Below are positions 27,345-36,917 of a stretch of DNA of 64,000 bases, piece after piece. A model generated the notes under the pieces. It was not told the origin of the DNA. It ran no database searches and was given only the letters and a program-made list of their open reading frames with translations. Source of the stretch: Oscillospiraceae bacterium (GTDB lineage Bacteria > Bacillota > Clostridia > Oscillospirales > Acutalibacteraceae); contig SVPP01000001.1 in the NCBI GenBank assembly GCA_015065765.1, positions 211,928 to 275,927 on the forward strand, written 5' to 3'. The position numbers and the translations under genes are program-made. Position 1 is the first letter of the stretch, and each line of letters starts with the position of its first letter.

Positions 27345-27937
27345 ATTTCTCCCTCGATTTCTTTTACTATATTTTTATATTCTTCCCTTGTCATAAAAAC
27401 ATTGAGCATTTCAACAAGTGCATTTGTTGAAAGTTTTGAAGGAAGAGAAGCTTTTGAAAGAAGAATTTTCCGTCTCTCAGTGCAATTTTCTCTGCCGAAA
27501 AATCCATCCTCATATAAATCATATTTTGTGATTGGTGATGTATTTTTTTCTTCTTCAGAATCAGATGTAACACCGGCTTTTTCAAGTGCTTCGATAATAA
27601 GCTTATCGGGCACACCTTCAACTCCGAGCAGACCTTCAGCAGACTTCTCTGTTTTTCTTTTTTCCTTACCGAAAAGTTCAGGAATAAAAACGTGCTTTAT
27701 GTATTCCTTTTTTATACTGCCACCGAGAAATGAACGAATCATCAGACCTGCAGAATCACTGTCAGTGAGAATAAGTATCCCCCTTTTCTCTGCAAGACTT
27801 CTGATAAATTTCTGCTTTTCCTTATCTTTGAAAATACCGAAACCATCTGTTGTAATTATTGGAGCATCAATTATTGAAGAAAGCTTGATTTTATCATACT
27901 TTCCCTCAACAATCACCGCTTCTTTTATTTTTATCAT
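27341..27937 (-). CDS. rnmV: Ribonuclease M5
   Basis: A 198-residue Toprim-domain nuclease that matures 5S rRNA. The Toprim core is intact: [19 protein letters not shown] (catalytic Glu) and [15 protein letters not shown] (the DxD). The family ITTDGFGIF and [19 protein letters not shown] segments are also seen. Its start shares one base with the holA stop, and its end overlaps ispF. It is normally next to rsmA; here it is not, but the sequence is clear. Confidence 0.94.
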   Translation of the reverse strand: MIKIKEAVIVEGKYDKIKLSSIIDAPIITTDGFGIFKDKEKQKFIRSLAEKRGILILTDSDSAGLMIRSFLGGSIKKEYIKHVFIPELFGKEKRKTEKSAEGLLGVEGVPDKLIIEALEKAGVTSDSEEEKNTSPITKYDLYEDGFFGRENCTERRKILLSKASLPSKLSTNALVEMLNVFMTREEYKNIVKEIEGEI

Positions 27938-28992
27938 TATACTGTTACCCTTTCACCGTTTGCAGCAAGAATCAGTTTTACTATAGTTTCTTCGAGAATC
28001 AATGTTTTATTGACGGATGAGCTTTTAAGTTTCAGGTCTGCTGCTGCAAGAATTTCAAGACAGACTCTGATTGCCGAAATGTCAATTTTTGATGCATCTC
28101 TTGCGGCGTTCGTAAGACGGAACGCTCTGTTCTGATAATTGTAATATTTTGCAGCACCGTCAGCTCTCTCTCCTGCAGCAATAAAAACCTTTGCTCTGTA
28201 AATATCAACATAGGCATTGATAAGCTGACTGTTAATGTTTATAGGCTCTTCCTTCTGCGAAATAAGAGTTTTCAGAACCTCAAAAGCTTTCTCATTTCTA
28301 CCCTGCAGAATGTCAGTAGCAAGGTCAAAAACTCTTGCAGAAACCGACCTTACAGCGAGAGATTCAATATGTTCTTTTTTTATTTCACTTTTATCGGCAT
28401 AGAAGCAAAGCTTTTCAAGCTCATTGAGAAGATTGTTCATGTCGTCACCGACGAGGTTTATAAGGTATTCTGCATTCTGAGAAGAAAGAGTACAGCCTCT
28501 TTTGTTTGCTCCCGATACAAGAAGCTTAACAAGCTGTGAGCGTGTTTTTTTGTCAAGGACAAGCACACTGCCGTACTTATTCATCATAGTGACAATTTTT
28601 TTCCATTTATCATTTTTCTTCACATCTACTTCAACGTTCTGCATCCAGAAAATGATTATATTACTATCAGGAATATCTGAAATTATTTCCTCAATCTGCT
28701 TTTTCTCTGCGTCATTTGCTTTGTCAAATTTATAATCCTTCACAACAATGAGAGCATGTTCATCCATCATAGGAAGAGATTCCGCACATGACGCAACATC
28801 ATCGAAAGAAACATTGTCGCCGTCGAAAACATGAAGATTGAACATAGCAAAATCTTTTTTTACGGCTTTTCCGATTATCTGACCTACGTAAAAATCCTTA
28901 AGGTAAGGCTCATTACCATAGATAAAATAAAGATTTGAAAACTCTCTGTTTTTAATATGAAGTTTAATATCATTTTCAAAAATTTCAGCCAT
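27937..28992 (-). CDS. holA: DNA polymerase III delta subunit
   Basis: A 351-residue clamp-loader subunit of normal size. It shows the early YFIYGNEPYLKDFYVGQI and the central MNNLLNELEKLCFYA signature of HolA, and a helical C-terminal collar domain. It opens the beta clamp within the clamp loader. It is 11 nt downstream of comEC, a conserved comEC-holA pairing in Firmicutes. Confidence 0.94.
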   Translation of the reverse strand: MAEIFENDIKLHIKNREFSNLYFIYGNEPYLKDFYVGQIIGKAVKKDFAMFNLHVFDGDNVSFDDVASCAESLPMMDEHALIVVKDYKFDKANDAEKKQIEEIISDIPDSNIIIFWMQNVEVDVKKNDKWKKIVTMMNKYGSVLVLDKKTRSQLVKLLVSGANKRGCTLSSQNAEYLINLVGDDMNNLLNELEKLCFYADKSEIKKEHIESLAVRSVSARVFDLATDILQGRNEKAFEVLKTLISQKEEPININSQLINAYVDIYRAKVFIAAGERADGAAKYYNYQNRAFRLTNAARDASKIDISAIRVCLEILAAADLKLKSSSVNKTLILEETIVKLILAANGERVTV

Positions 28993-29003
28993 TTAAAAAG
29001 CTC

Positions 29004-31163
29004 CTAAACTAAAATTGGTTTTATGAAACTACCGTCATTCATTGTGATATGAACATCTCTTGCTGCAGCAGGAACCGATGTTTCATATTCAGAAGATATA
29101 ATATACTTCCCTATAAGCGAAGAGTCGCCCACATATGTGTTCCCATACATTGTAACATAAATATCAGGTGCAATACAACCTTGCGGTAAATTTTCTTCAT
29201 TTAATTTTCCGTAAAAATTTATAAGAATCCGTATGTCACCTGTTCTCACAAGCGCAAAAGAAGATTTTTCCTGAGTGTAAAAATCAACTCTCATTTTGCC
29301 GCCAAAATATTCAGCCTTTACATAGTCAGCAGAAACGGAGTTTTTACCGATATATGAAAAATCGTACTCAGATGAAGTCACAACTGAATCGATGGTAAAA
29401 TCTTCTTTTATATTCATTATCTCATTCATTTGTGCCATACTCTCATTTACAGACAGATAAACGGCTTCGATGCTTTTGGTTCTGCCTCTTTCAAGGTAAT
29501 TGGTTATATTGCTGTTCGCTGTAAATGTTCCGCCGCAGCCGAACATTACACATTCTTCATCATTTGTAAAGGCAACGCACAAGCCTTGCCCCACATCAAT
29601 TACACTGAATTCCACAAAGGATGATTTGTACAAATCCGGCACAAAATATGAAACGAGAAAAACAGGAATCATAAGTATCGCAAAGATAACAGATTTGTTT
29701 TTTCTGTTTGACAATCCAAGAAGAAAAATCAATGTCAGAACAAGAAAAACAAGAATATAATTTTCAAGATTTGAAACACTTATGTACATATCACTATAGC
29801 GTGAAAACGTTTTCACAATATGAAGAATCACTTTTGAAGCAACAGCTGACAGACTCATTGAAAATCTGCCGATAATACTTGTACTGAAAAAAGTAAGAAT
29901 AACCGCACCTATGCCGCCTGAAACCATTGATATTGTTGAAAGTAAACTTATCAGAGTATTTACAACTACACTTAAGAGTGAAAAATTAATGTTATACAAA
30001 ACTGATACGGGGAAAGTGAAAATCTGTGCAGATAAAGATACAAGAATGAGTGATGTCAGTGTCTGCGTTATTTTACGCAAAAGAACGTTCCTGATTTTCA
30101 TAAAATTAAGCTTTTTATAAATATATTCATGCACAAGAAGGATGCCGAAAACAGATGCAAATGAAAACACCGTACCCACACTGTAAAGACTGAACGGATC
30201 ACATACTGTTATAACAAGAGCAGAAATACCGAGAGTATTCAGCGAATCAGGCTTTTCACGCAGAATAACAGCAACATAATTGAGAATCATCATCGTTCCT
30301 GCTCTTATTACAGATGGCGTAAAGCCTGTAAAAGCCATATAGAAAAACAAGAAAACGATTGAGATTATTGCTGACAGCCTTTTTCTGAAGAAAACTGCGA
30401 AAATCTTATAAAAAAATCCTGACCACAAAGCAACATGAAGTCCTGATACAACAAGAATATGCGATGTTCCCGTAATTCTGAAGCTTTCCATAGTCTCATC
30501 TTCAAGAAAATCTGTTTCTCCAAGAACTATACCCGAAATGAAACCGCCGATATCATTTGGAAAAAGTGAATAAACCGTATCGACAAGTCTGTATCTCAAC
30601 GACAAAAGATGATAGCGCAGGTCTTTTTCAGCATCTCCGATAACTATAAAGCTATTTGCTTTACAGTTTCCGACAAGACAGATATTCTGAGATTTCAGAG
30701 AAGACATGGATGTATCAAGTCCTGACACCTTATACAGGTTTGCACGAAGTCTTACCTTAGAGTTAAAATCAGCATCTTCCGGCAAATCAAGTGCATTTAT
30801 CCTCACCTTTATGGTAACATTTTCGCCATCAACCTTATCTGTTTTTATTACAACATACTGCTTATCGTTATGAATATACGGTTTTTCCAAAATTGCACCC
30901 TCAACTGTAACGTCTTCACCTGAAAAATAAACTTCATTCATATGAAAAGTACTCTCAGCAACAGAAAACAAAGCACTTGCACATAAAACAGATGCTGCAA
31001 TAACGGCAAAAAATTTCAGTTTCTTCTGTTTCAGAAAAATCGAAAAGACCGCTATAAGGAATACCGGAAGAATATACAGAGCTTTTTCCGTTCCGACTCT
31101 TGTAAAAAGAAGAACTGTCAGGAAAAATACTGCACCGATAAAACCAAGCGGTCTTTTATCCAT
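29004..31163 (-). CDS. comEC: ComEC/Rec2 family DNA-uptake membrane protein with degenerate C-terminal domain
   Basis: A 719-residue polytopic protein. N-terminal helices are followed by an OB-like soluble domain (about 85-170, EDVTVEGAILEKPYI). The Competence membrane core follows, with SHILVVSGLHVALWSGFF and TPSVIRAGTMMILNYVA. From about residue 515 there is a metallo-beta-lactamase-like start (FSVIDVGQGLCVAFTND), but the metal-binding HxHxDH motif expected about 40-50 residues later is replaced by AVYLSVNESMAQ. The nuclease-like domain is therefore probably inactive. The channel part looks complete, so DNA transport is possible; competence in this organism is not shown. Confidence 0.88.
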   Translation of the reverse strand: MDKRPLGFIGAVFFLTVLLFTRVGTEKALYILPVFLIAVFSIFLKQKKLKFFAVIAASVLCASALFSVAESTFHMNEVYFSGEDVTVEGAILEKPYIHNDKQYVVIKTDKVDGENVTIKVRINALDLPEDADFNSKVRLRANLYKVSGLDTSMSSLKSQNICLVGNCKANSFIVIGDAEKDLRYHLLSLRYRLVDTVYSLFPNDIGGFISGIVLGETDFLEDETMESFRITGTSHILVVSGLHVALWSGFFYKIFAVFFRKRLSAIISIVFLFFYMAFTGFTPSVIRAGTMMILNYVAVILREKPDSLNTLGISALVITVCDPFSLYSVGTVFSFASVFGILLVHEYIYKKLNFMKIRNVLLRKITQTLTSLILVSLSAQIFTFPVSVLYNINFSLLSVVVNTLISLLSTISMVSGGIGAVILTFFSTSIIGRFSMSLSAVASKVILHIVKTFSRYSDMYISVSNLENYILVFLVLTLIFLLGLSNRKNKSVIFAILMIPVFLVSYFVPDLYKSSFVEFSVIDVGQGLCVAFTNDEECVMFGCGGTFTANSNITNYLERGRTKSIEAVYLSVNESMAQMNEIMNIKEDFTIDSVVTSSEYDFSYIGKNSVSADYVKAEYFGGKMRVDFYTQEKSSFALVRTGDIRILINFYGKLNEENLPQGCIAPDIYVTMYGNTYVGDSSLIGKYIISSEYETSVPAAARDVHITMNDGSFIKPILV

Positions 31164-31211
31164 TTCTTATTTCACTCCAATAATCTGACAAGAAAAATAC
31201 TTTACATCAAA

Positions 31212-31553
31212 TCAGCCTGCGGGCCATGTAAAGTTTCTTCCGCCCATAAGATGGAAGTGGAGATGCTTTACAGTCTGTCCACCTGCTTCACCGATGTTTG
31301 TCACAATTCTGTAGCCGTCTTCTGAGAGATTGTTCTCTTTAGCAAGTTTTGCTGCAACCTCAAAGATGTGAGCAACAACTGCACTGTTTTCTGCAGTGAT
31401 TTCATCTGCAGATTTGATGTGTTGTTTCGGAATTATGAGAATATGAACAGGAGCCTGAGGATCAATATCATGGAAAGCATATACAAGTTCATCTTCATAT
31501 GCTTTCTTTGAAGGAATTTCACCTGCAATTATTTTACAAAACAAACAATCCAT
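31212..31553 (-). CDS. HIT family (histidine triad) protein
   Basis: A 113-residue Hint/PKCI-type nucleotide hydrolase. It starts CLFCKIIAGEIPSKKAYED, a zinc-Cys-containing family start. It has the catalytic histidine triad HLHFHLMGG near the C-terminus, followed by WP. Members hydrolyse phosphoramidates such as aminoacyl-adenylates; its place directly after alaS (12 nt) fits, though that is inference. It ends the most tightly linked part of the alaS transcript. Confidence 0.93.
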   Translation of the reverse strand: MDCLFCKIIAGEIPSKKAYEDELVYAFHDIDPQAPVHILIIPKQHIKSADEITAENSAVVAHIFEVAAKLAKENNLSEDGYRIVTNIGEAGGQTVKHLHFHLMGGRNFTWPAG

Positions 31554-31565
31554 TGTTAATTCTCC

Positions 31566-34205
31566 TTATTTAGCCATTGCTGACACAATTGATTCTACTG
31601 CTGCAATTGCTTCATCAGCCTTTGAAATGTCTTTACCGCCTGCCATCGCAAAATCAGGACGTCCGCCGCCTGAACCGCCTGCAAGACGAGCTACTTCACG
31701 GACAATTGAACCTGCGTTCATGCCCTTTGCAATTGCACCCTTTGCACAACCACATGCAAAGTTGATGTTACCTTTTTCTTTATTCTTGTTACCGATTACG
31801 ATAACTGCATCATCGCTTGTATCACGAAGAGCCTCGCACATTGAACGAAGGTCATCAGCTGACATATCGTCTACTACAGTTGCGATAAGCTTGATACCTG
31901 CAACATCTTTAGCTGATGAAGAAAGGCTGTTTGCCTTTATTGATGAAAGTTCAGAAGAAAGTCTTGAGATTTCTCTGTCCTTATCCTTCATTTCAGCCAT
32001 AACGCTCTCCGCACGCTTGTCAAGATCATTTACGTTAGCAAGTTTCAGTGTCTCGGCAGTGTTTGCAATAAGGTTAAGTTTCTTTGTAATGAATTCAAGA
32101 ACACCACTGCCTGTTACTGCTTCAATACGTCTTACACCTGCAGCTACTGATGATTCGCTGACAATCTTGAAGAGACCAAGATTTCCTGTTGATGAAACGT
32201 GTGTACCGCCGCAAAGCTCTGTTGAATATTCGCCTGCTTTTACAACGCGTACAACATCACCGTATTTTTCTCCGAAGAGAGCCATAGCACCCATTTTCTT
32301 TGCTTCTTCAATAGGCATTTCTGTCATTGTAACTTCTGCTGCTGAAAGAATTTCTTCGTTTACAAGTTTTTCAACCTCTGCAATTTCTTCACCTGTGAGA
32401 GCTGAGAAATGAGTAAAGTCAAAACGTACGTTATCTTTATTTACAAGCTGACCTGCCTGCTCAACGTGTGTACCGAGAACTTTTCTCAGTGCTGCCTGAA
32501 GAAGATGAGCTGCAGTGTGGTTACGCATAATTGAAAGTCTTTCTTCCTTGTTGATAACAGCCTCAGCTTTGTCACCGAGCTTGATGCCGTCGCCTTCTGC
32601 AATTGCACCGTAGTGAAGGAATACGCCGTCATGTGTTTTCTTTGTATCGACAACTTCAAACACTGTTTCGCCAACTCGGATAACGCCCTTATCGCCTACC
32701 TGGCCACCGCTTTCAGCGTAGAATGCTGTTTTATTAAGAACAAGAACTGCTTCTTCGCCGTTTTCAATAAATTCTTTTCTCTCGCCTGCTGAAATAAGAG
32801 CGATAACTTCTGCATCATTTTCAAACTCTGTATATCCGAGGAATTCTGTTGCAGGGATACCGTTTGTTACAACACCGCTGTCTTTCCATGCTTCTGCTCC
32901 TGCATCCTTACGAGCATCACGTGAACGGTTTCTCTGCTCAAGAACAAGCTCCTTGAACTTCTCTTCGTCCACACTCATGCCTTTTTCTTCAAGGATTTCC
33001 TTTGTAAGGTCAATGGGGAAGCCATAAGTATCTGAAAGTTTAAACGCATCCTCACCTGAGAGAACGTTATTTTCTGTGTTCTCAATCATTGATGCGAGAA
33101 GTGTCATGCCTGAGTCAATTGTCTTGTTGAAATTTTCTTCTTCAATCTTGATAATTTTTACGATGAAGTCACGTTTCTCAACAAGGTTGGGATATGCTGA
33201 TTCGTTTTCTTTGATAACTGTATCGCAAACCTCATAAAGGAAAGGTCTGTCAATACCGATAAGCTTACCATGTCTTGCAGCACGTCTGAGAAGACGGCGA
33301 AGAACGTAGCCTTTACCTTCGTTTGAAGGCATAACACCATCACCGATCATAAATGTTGTTGAACGGATATGGTCAGTAATAACACGAAGAGATACGTCTG
33401 TCTTTTCGTTATCGTGATATTTAATCTTTGAAATTTCCATAATGTGCTTCATGATATTCTGCACTGTATCAACTTCAAAGAGATTGTCAACATCCTGCAT
33501 AACACAAGCAAGTCTCTCAAGTCCCATACCTGTGTCGATATTACAACGGTCAAGCTTTGTATAGTTGCCTTCACCATCATTTGAGAACTGTGTGAAAACA
33601 AGGTTCCATACTTCAATAAAGCGGTCACATTCACAGCCTACACCGCAATCCGGTGAGCCACAGCCATGCTTTTCGCCTCTGTCGAAATAAATTTCTGAAC
33701 AAGGACCACAGGGACCTGCGCCATGCTCCCAGAAGTTGTCTTCTTTACCGAGTCTTTTGATGTGTGAGGGGTCAACGCCAACCTTCTTTGTCCAGATTTC
33801 AAATGCTTCATCATCTTCTTCATAAATACTGCAGTAGAGAAGCTCTGCAGGAATTTCAAGCACTTCTGTGAAGAATTCCCATGCCCATGCAGTTGCTTCA
33901 TTCTTGAAATAATCGCCGAATGAGAAGTTACCGAGCATTTCAAAATATGTGCCGTGGCGAGCAGTTTTACCAACTCTCTCAATATCAGGTGTTCTGATAC
34001 ATTTCTGACATGTTGTAACACGGTTTCTGGGAGGTGTTACTTCACCTGTAAAATACTTCTTCATGGGAGCCATACCTGAGTTGATAAGAAGAAGACTCTT
34101 ATCTCCCTGGGGAACAAGTGAGAATGAAGGAAGACGAAGATGTCCCTTACTCTCAAAAAACTCAAGGTATTTCTCACGAAGCTCATTGAGACCTGTCCAT
34201 TTCAT
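31566..34205 (-). CDS. alaS: Alanyl-tRNA synthetase
   Basis: An 879-residue class II synthetase of full length. Catalytic core motifs are at the N-terminus (INSGMAPMKKYFTGE and RHGTYFEMLGNFSFGDYF). The editing domain has zinc ligands in HTAAHLLQAALR and ELCGGTHVSSTG. The C-Ala domain has GGSGGGRPDFAMAGGKD. It charges tRNA-Ala. Expression should respond to uncharged tRNA-Ala through the T-box leader upstream (34206-34483). Confidence 0.98.
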   Translation of the reverse strand: MKWTGLNELREKYLEFFESKGHLRLPSFSLVPQGDKSLLLINSGMAPMKKYFTGEVTPPRNRVTTCQKCIRTPDIERVGKTARHGTYFEMLGNFSFGDYFKNEATAWAWEFFTEVLEIPAELLYCSIYEEDDEAFEIWTKKVGVDPSHIKRLGKEDNFWEHGAGPCGPCSEIYFDRGEKHGCGSPDCGVGCECDRFIEVWNLVFTQFSNDGEGNYTKLDRCNIDTGMGLERLACVMQDVDNLFEVDTVQNIMKHIMEISKIKYHDNEKTDVSLRVITDHIRSTTFMIGDGVMPSNEGKGYVLRRLLRRAARHGKLIGIDRPFLYEVCDTVIKENESAYPNLVEKRDFIVKIIKIEEENFNKTIDSGMTLLASMIENTENNVLSGEDAFKLSDTYGFPIDLTKEILEEKGMSVDEEKFKELVLEQRNRSRDARKDAGAEAWKDSGVVTNGIPATEFLGYTEFENDAEVIALISAGERKEFIENGEEAVLVLNKTAFYAESGGQVGDKGVIRVGETVFEVVDTKKTHDGVFLHYGAIAEGDGIKLGDKAEAVINKEERLSIMRNHTAAHLLQAALRKVLGTHVEQAGQLVNKDNVRFDFTHFSALTGEEIAEVEKLVNEEILSAAEVTMTEMPIEEAKKMGAMALFGEKYGDVVRVVKAGEYSTELCGGTHVSSTGNLGLFKIVSESSVAAGVRRIEAVTGSGVLEFITKKLNLIANTAETLKLANVNDLDKRAESVMAEMKDKDREISRLSSELSSIKANSLSSSAKDVAGIKLIATVVDDMSADDLRSMCEALRDTSDDAVIVIGNKNKEKGNINFACGCAKGAIAKGMNAGSIVREVARLAGGSGGGRPDFAMAGGKDISKADEAIAAVESIVSAMAK

Positions 34206-34483
34206 AATTAATTACTCCTTAATATATTCAAATATTTGTTCACAAAAAAATATAATGCCCCCTGCAAACAAATCGGGACAAGACAAAAGTCCTGCGGTAC
34301 CACCCGAATTGTGCAAAAAGCACCACCTTGATTTACCTTTAACGCAGGAATACGGCACTGCTCATCGCAGGCAGTTCAGAGCCGGCATGTTAATTACCAA
34401 ATCTGCAGGAAGCTTTCAGCCATGACTTCCCTCTCTGTCAGCAGTCAGCAAAAAACTAAACTCGTCACAACTTTTGAAATATT
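34206..34483 (-). ncRNA. T-box leader RNA of alaS
   Basis: The minus strand carries the T-box core CGGGTGGTACCGCAGG at 34291-34306, close to the consensus. A Stem I-like element is at about 34400-34430, where GGAAG pairs with CTTCC around a TGGCTGAAAG apical part. A GAAC followed by a GCC triplet (Ala codon) near 34370 is a candidate specifier. Downstream, an ACAA(T)TCGGG/CCCGA(T)TTGT pairing can form the terminator/antiterminator switch before a T-run near 34243-34250. This fills most of the 487-nt gap between alaS and the plus-strand gene at 34693. Confidence 0.88.
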
Positions 34484-34489
34484 ACATAA

Positions 34490-34518
34490 ATTATATAACA
34501 TTATTTTAATATAGTCAA
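34490..34518 (-). promoter_or_regulatory. Promoter of the alaS T-box transcript
   Basis: On the minus strand TTGACT and a perfect TATAAT are separated by 17 nt. Confidence 0.85.
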
Positions 34519-34557
34519 GTTTTATATAAAAATTTATACTTTTTAATTTTACTGTCA

Positions 34558-34587
34558 TTGCTTTTAGAATCATAATCATGATACAAT
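34558..34587 (+). promoter_or_regulatory. Candidate promoter of the small membrane protein/TetR/lipase cluster
   Basis: TTGCTT and TACAAT are 18 nt apart; an inverted repeat and AAGGAGG lie between this and the ATG at 34693. Confidence 0.5.
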
Positions 34588-34644
34588 AACTTAAAGAAAT
34601 TTAAAAATAAACACTTTTCCTGATTTCTGTTGTTCAACCCTTAT

Positions 34645-34674
34645 GTTTTGTGTTGTAAAATTATATCACAAAAC
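34645..34674 (+). promoter_or_regulatory. Inverted repeat, candidate TetR operator or leader hairpin
   Basis: GTTTTGTG (34645-34652) and CACAAAAC (34667-34674) form a perfect 8-bp inverted repeat with a 14-nt AT-rich centre. It lies just upstream of the first gene of a cluster that encodes a TetR regulator. Operator function is inference. Confidence 0.45.
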
Positions 34675-34692
34675 AATAAGGAGGTATTCACT

Positions 34693-35046
34693 ATGAATAC
34701 AGACAAAATTTTAGCAGAAGCAATAGCAAAGGAATATGCACCCAAGGATAATTCAAAAATTATAGCATTAAAAAAATTAGATAAAAAGGCCAAATTACCT
34801 GCGACAATTTTCACTTACACTTTCGGAATCATTTCAACTCTTATTGCAGGTACGGGAATGTGTTTTTGTATGCAGGTAATCGGTAGCGGCACAACAGCTA
34901 TGGTTTCAGGAATTATCCTCGGAATAATAGGTTTTGCAGGCTGTGGAATAAACTACCCTATTTACAAAAAAAAATTAGAAAAAGACAAGTCAAAATATGC
35001 TTTTGAAATTGTCCAGCTTGCAAAGGAAATTTCTGAACAGAAATAA
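34693..35046 (+). CDS. Small membrane protein of unknown function
   Basis: A 117-residue protein with a charged N-terminus (about 1-37, Lys/Ala-rich), two transmembrane helices (about 38-60 and 66-85, joined by a short GSGTT turn), and a Lys/Glu-rich cytoplasmic tail. I do not recognise a named family with certainty. The start is the ATG at 34693 behind AAGGAGG. It is first in a plus-strand cluster with a TetR regulator 24 nt downstream, so it may be the regulator's target or partner; that is inference. Confidence 0.75.
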   Translation: MNTDKILAEAIAKEYAPKDNSKIIALKKLDKKAKLPATIFTYTFGIISTLIAGTGMCFCMQVIGSGTTAMVSGIILGIIGFAGCGINYPIYKKKLEKDKSKYAFEIVQLAKEISEQK

Positions 35047-35070
35047 GCATCTATTCCAGGAAGTGATAAT

Positions 35071-35682
35071 GTGACAAAAGCAGAAAGCAAATATTTTAAT
35101 ACTGCTGTTAAAATGGATCTTGCTCTGATTTCATTGTTAAAAAATAAATCTTTTGAGTATATAACTGTTCGGGAGCTATGCGAAACAGCCGGAGTCAACC
35201 GTTCGACTTTCTATCTGCATTACAGCAATATGAGCGACCTTTTGGATGAAACTACACGATATCTTCTTAATAATTTTCTTTCGTATTTTTCAAACGATAC
35301 TAAAACAATCGCATACAATATTGCTTCCTGTGAATGTAACGATTTAATTTTTGTATGTGACAAATACTTGGTGCCGTATCTGACTTATATTAAAGAGAAC
35401 AGAGAAGTTTTTTCAACCGCAGTATCACATATTAACTCTTTTGGTTTTGAAAAAGTGTATGTAAAACTGTTCGATAATATTTTCAATCCTGTTTTGGACA
35501 GGTTTCATTACCCCGCTAAAGACCGGAAATATGTTATGATGTACTATCTGAACGGGCTTACTGCAATAATATTCGAATGGCTGAAGGATGATTGTTCAAG
35601 GCCAATTGAAGAAATATCAGGAATAATAATAAATTGCATCTTTGGCTTAAATAACGAAATAAAGGATGTGAGTAAAATATGA
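35071..35682 (+). CDS. TetR/AcrR family transcriptional regulator
   Basis: A 203-residue regulator. The N-terminal HTH (about 12-60) reads YITVRELCETAGVNRSTFYL followed by HYSNMSDLLDE, the standard TetR helix-turn-helix. The C-terminal ligand domain (about 80-195) is unassigned. The start is the GTG at 35071 behind AGGA. It overlaps the downstream lipase gene by 4 nt (ATGA), so they are co-translated. It may bind the inverted repeat at 34645-34674. Confidence 0.88.
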   Translation: MTKAESKYFNTAVKMDLALISLLKNKSFEYITVRELCETAGVNRSTFYLHYSNMSDLLDETTRYLLNNFLSYFSNDTKTIAYNIASCECNDLIFVCDKYLVPYLTYIKENREVFSTAVSHINSFGFEKVYVKLFDNIFNPVLDRFHYPAKDRKYVMMYYLNGLTAIIFEWLKDDCSRPIEEISGIIINCIFGLNNEIKDVSKI

Positions 35683-36917
35683 AAATACTCAAAAGAACAT
35701 TTGCATTTATTCTGTGCGTTACCATTATACTGTCATGTACACTGATAACGAACGCAGAAAGCAACAAATATGAAAACAAATACCCATTCATATTTGTGCA
35801 CGGCATGTTCGGTTGGGGCAGAGATGAAGGAATCAATAAAATAATTCCTTACTGGGGTGCAACGACGGGCAGTCTTATGGAATATCTCGAAAGCAAAAAT
35901 ATTGAAGCTTACGATGTTTCAGTAGGTCCTCTTTCAAGTGCATGGGACAATGCGTGTGAAATTTATGCACAGCTCACAGGTTCAACCGTTGATTATGGCG
36001 AGGCACATTCAAAGGCGCATGGCCACGATCGATACGGAAGAACATACGAGAAAGCTCTTGTTCCTGATTGGAGCGAAAACAAAAAAGTTCATCTTATCGG
36101 CCACAGTCACGGCGGACAAGCAGCAAGACTTCTCGCACATCTGCTGGCACATGGTGACAAAGACGAAATAAATGCAACAGATAAAAACTCTATTTCCCCT
36201 CTTTTTACAGGAGAAAAAGAGCATCTTGTAGAAAGTGTTACAACAATCTGTACGCCCAACAACGGCACTACGTCTTACAACTTCTGCGAAACATTTTATC
36301 TTAAACCGATTATGTCAATTATCGCAACCTACTATGCAGGTATAGTAGGCAGAAGCTTTCTTAACGGAACTTTAGTCGACTTTCATCTCGAACACTTCGG
36401 ACTGACAAACATTCCCGGAGAAACTATTGCGAAGGAAGAGCTTCAGGTCGCTGTCGATAAATTTGGAAACACAAAAGACGCTGTAGTTTATGACCTTTCA
36501 CTTGAAGGCGCAAAGAATCTGAACGATAAAATTGAAATAAGCGAAAACATCAATTATTTCTGTTATGCCTACGATGCATCAGGAAAATGGAGTAAGCTTC
36601 CTATAAATACTGATTTCCTGTTTCTTGCGTTTACCGGAACACTTCTTTTGCTGTACGGAACTCCCGAAGATACTTTCGGAATCATTTTTAACGATGAATG
36701 GCTTTCAAATGATGGTCTTGTAAATACCGCATCGGCAAAGAATCCGCTTGATGAGCCAGCAAGAGAGTTTGACGGTGAAATTGTTAAAGGCGTATGGAAC
36801 GTCATGCCTACACGTGTAGGAGACCATGGTACTCCTATCGGACTTTTCTCAAAAAAAGCAGACGTTCATGCTTTGTACGATGAAATGACAGAAATGCTCA
36901 TGTCTCTTGAAAAATAA
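35679..36917 (+). CDS. Secreted lipase, staphylococcal/Geobacillus (family I.5/I.6) type
   Basis: A 412-residue exported alpha/beta hydrolase. The signal peptide is about residues 1-27 (LSCTLITNAES end). Family features are clear: FVHGMFGWGRDEG, then TVDYGEAHSKAHGHDRYGRT, which in Geobacillus lipases binds zinc, and GHSHGG with Ser at about 143. The likely acid is in SNDGLVNTASA and the His in RVGDHGTP. It should hydrolyse lipid esters outside the cell. It is last in a three-gene cluster with a TetR regulator, which suggests inducible expression. Confidence 0.88.
   Translation: MKILKRTFAFILCVTIILSCTLITNAESNKYENKYPFIFVHGMFGWGRDEGINKIIPYWGATTGSLMEYLESKNIEAYDVSVGPLSSAWDNACEIYAQLTGSTVDYGEAHSKAHGHDRYGRTYEKALVPDWSENKKVHLIGHSHGGQAARLLAHLLAHGDKDEINATDKNSISPLFTGEKEHLVESVTTICTPNNGTTSYNFCETFYLKPIMSIIATYYAGIVGRSFLNGTLVDFHLEHFGLTNIPGETIAKEELQVAVDKFGNTKDAVVYDLSLEGAKNLNDKIEISENINYFCYAYDASGKWSKLPINTDFLFLAFTGTLLLLYGTPEDTFGIIFNDEWLSNDGLVNTASAKNPLDEPAREFDGEIVKGVWNVMPTRVGDHGTPIGLFSKKADVHALYDEMTEMLMSLEK

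Noticed and set aside
27315..27986. 223-codon open frame opposite rnmV
   Set aside because: It is fully covered by rnmV, ispF and holA on the other strand; all are convincing genes.
31627..32412. 261-codon open frame opposite alaS
   Set aside because: It lies entirely antisense to a clear, full-length alaS, has a Ser/Ala-rich composition typical of a shadow frame, and has no ribosome binding site.
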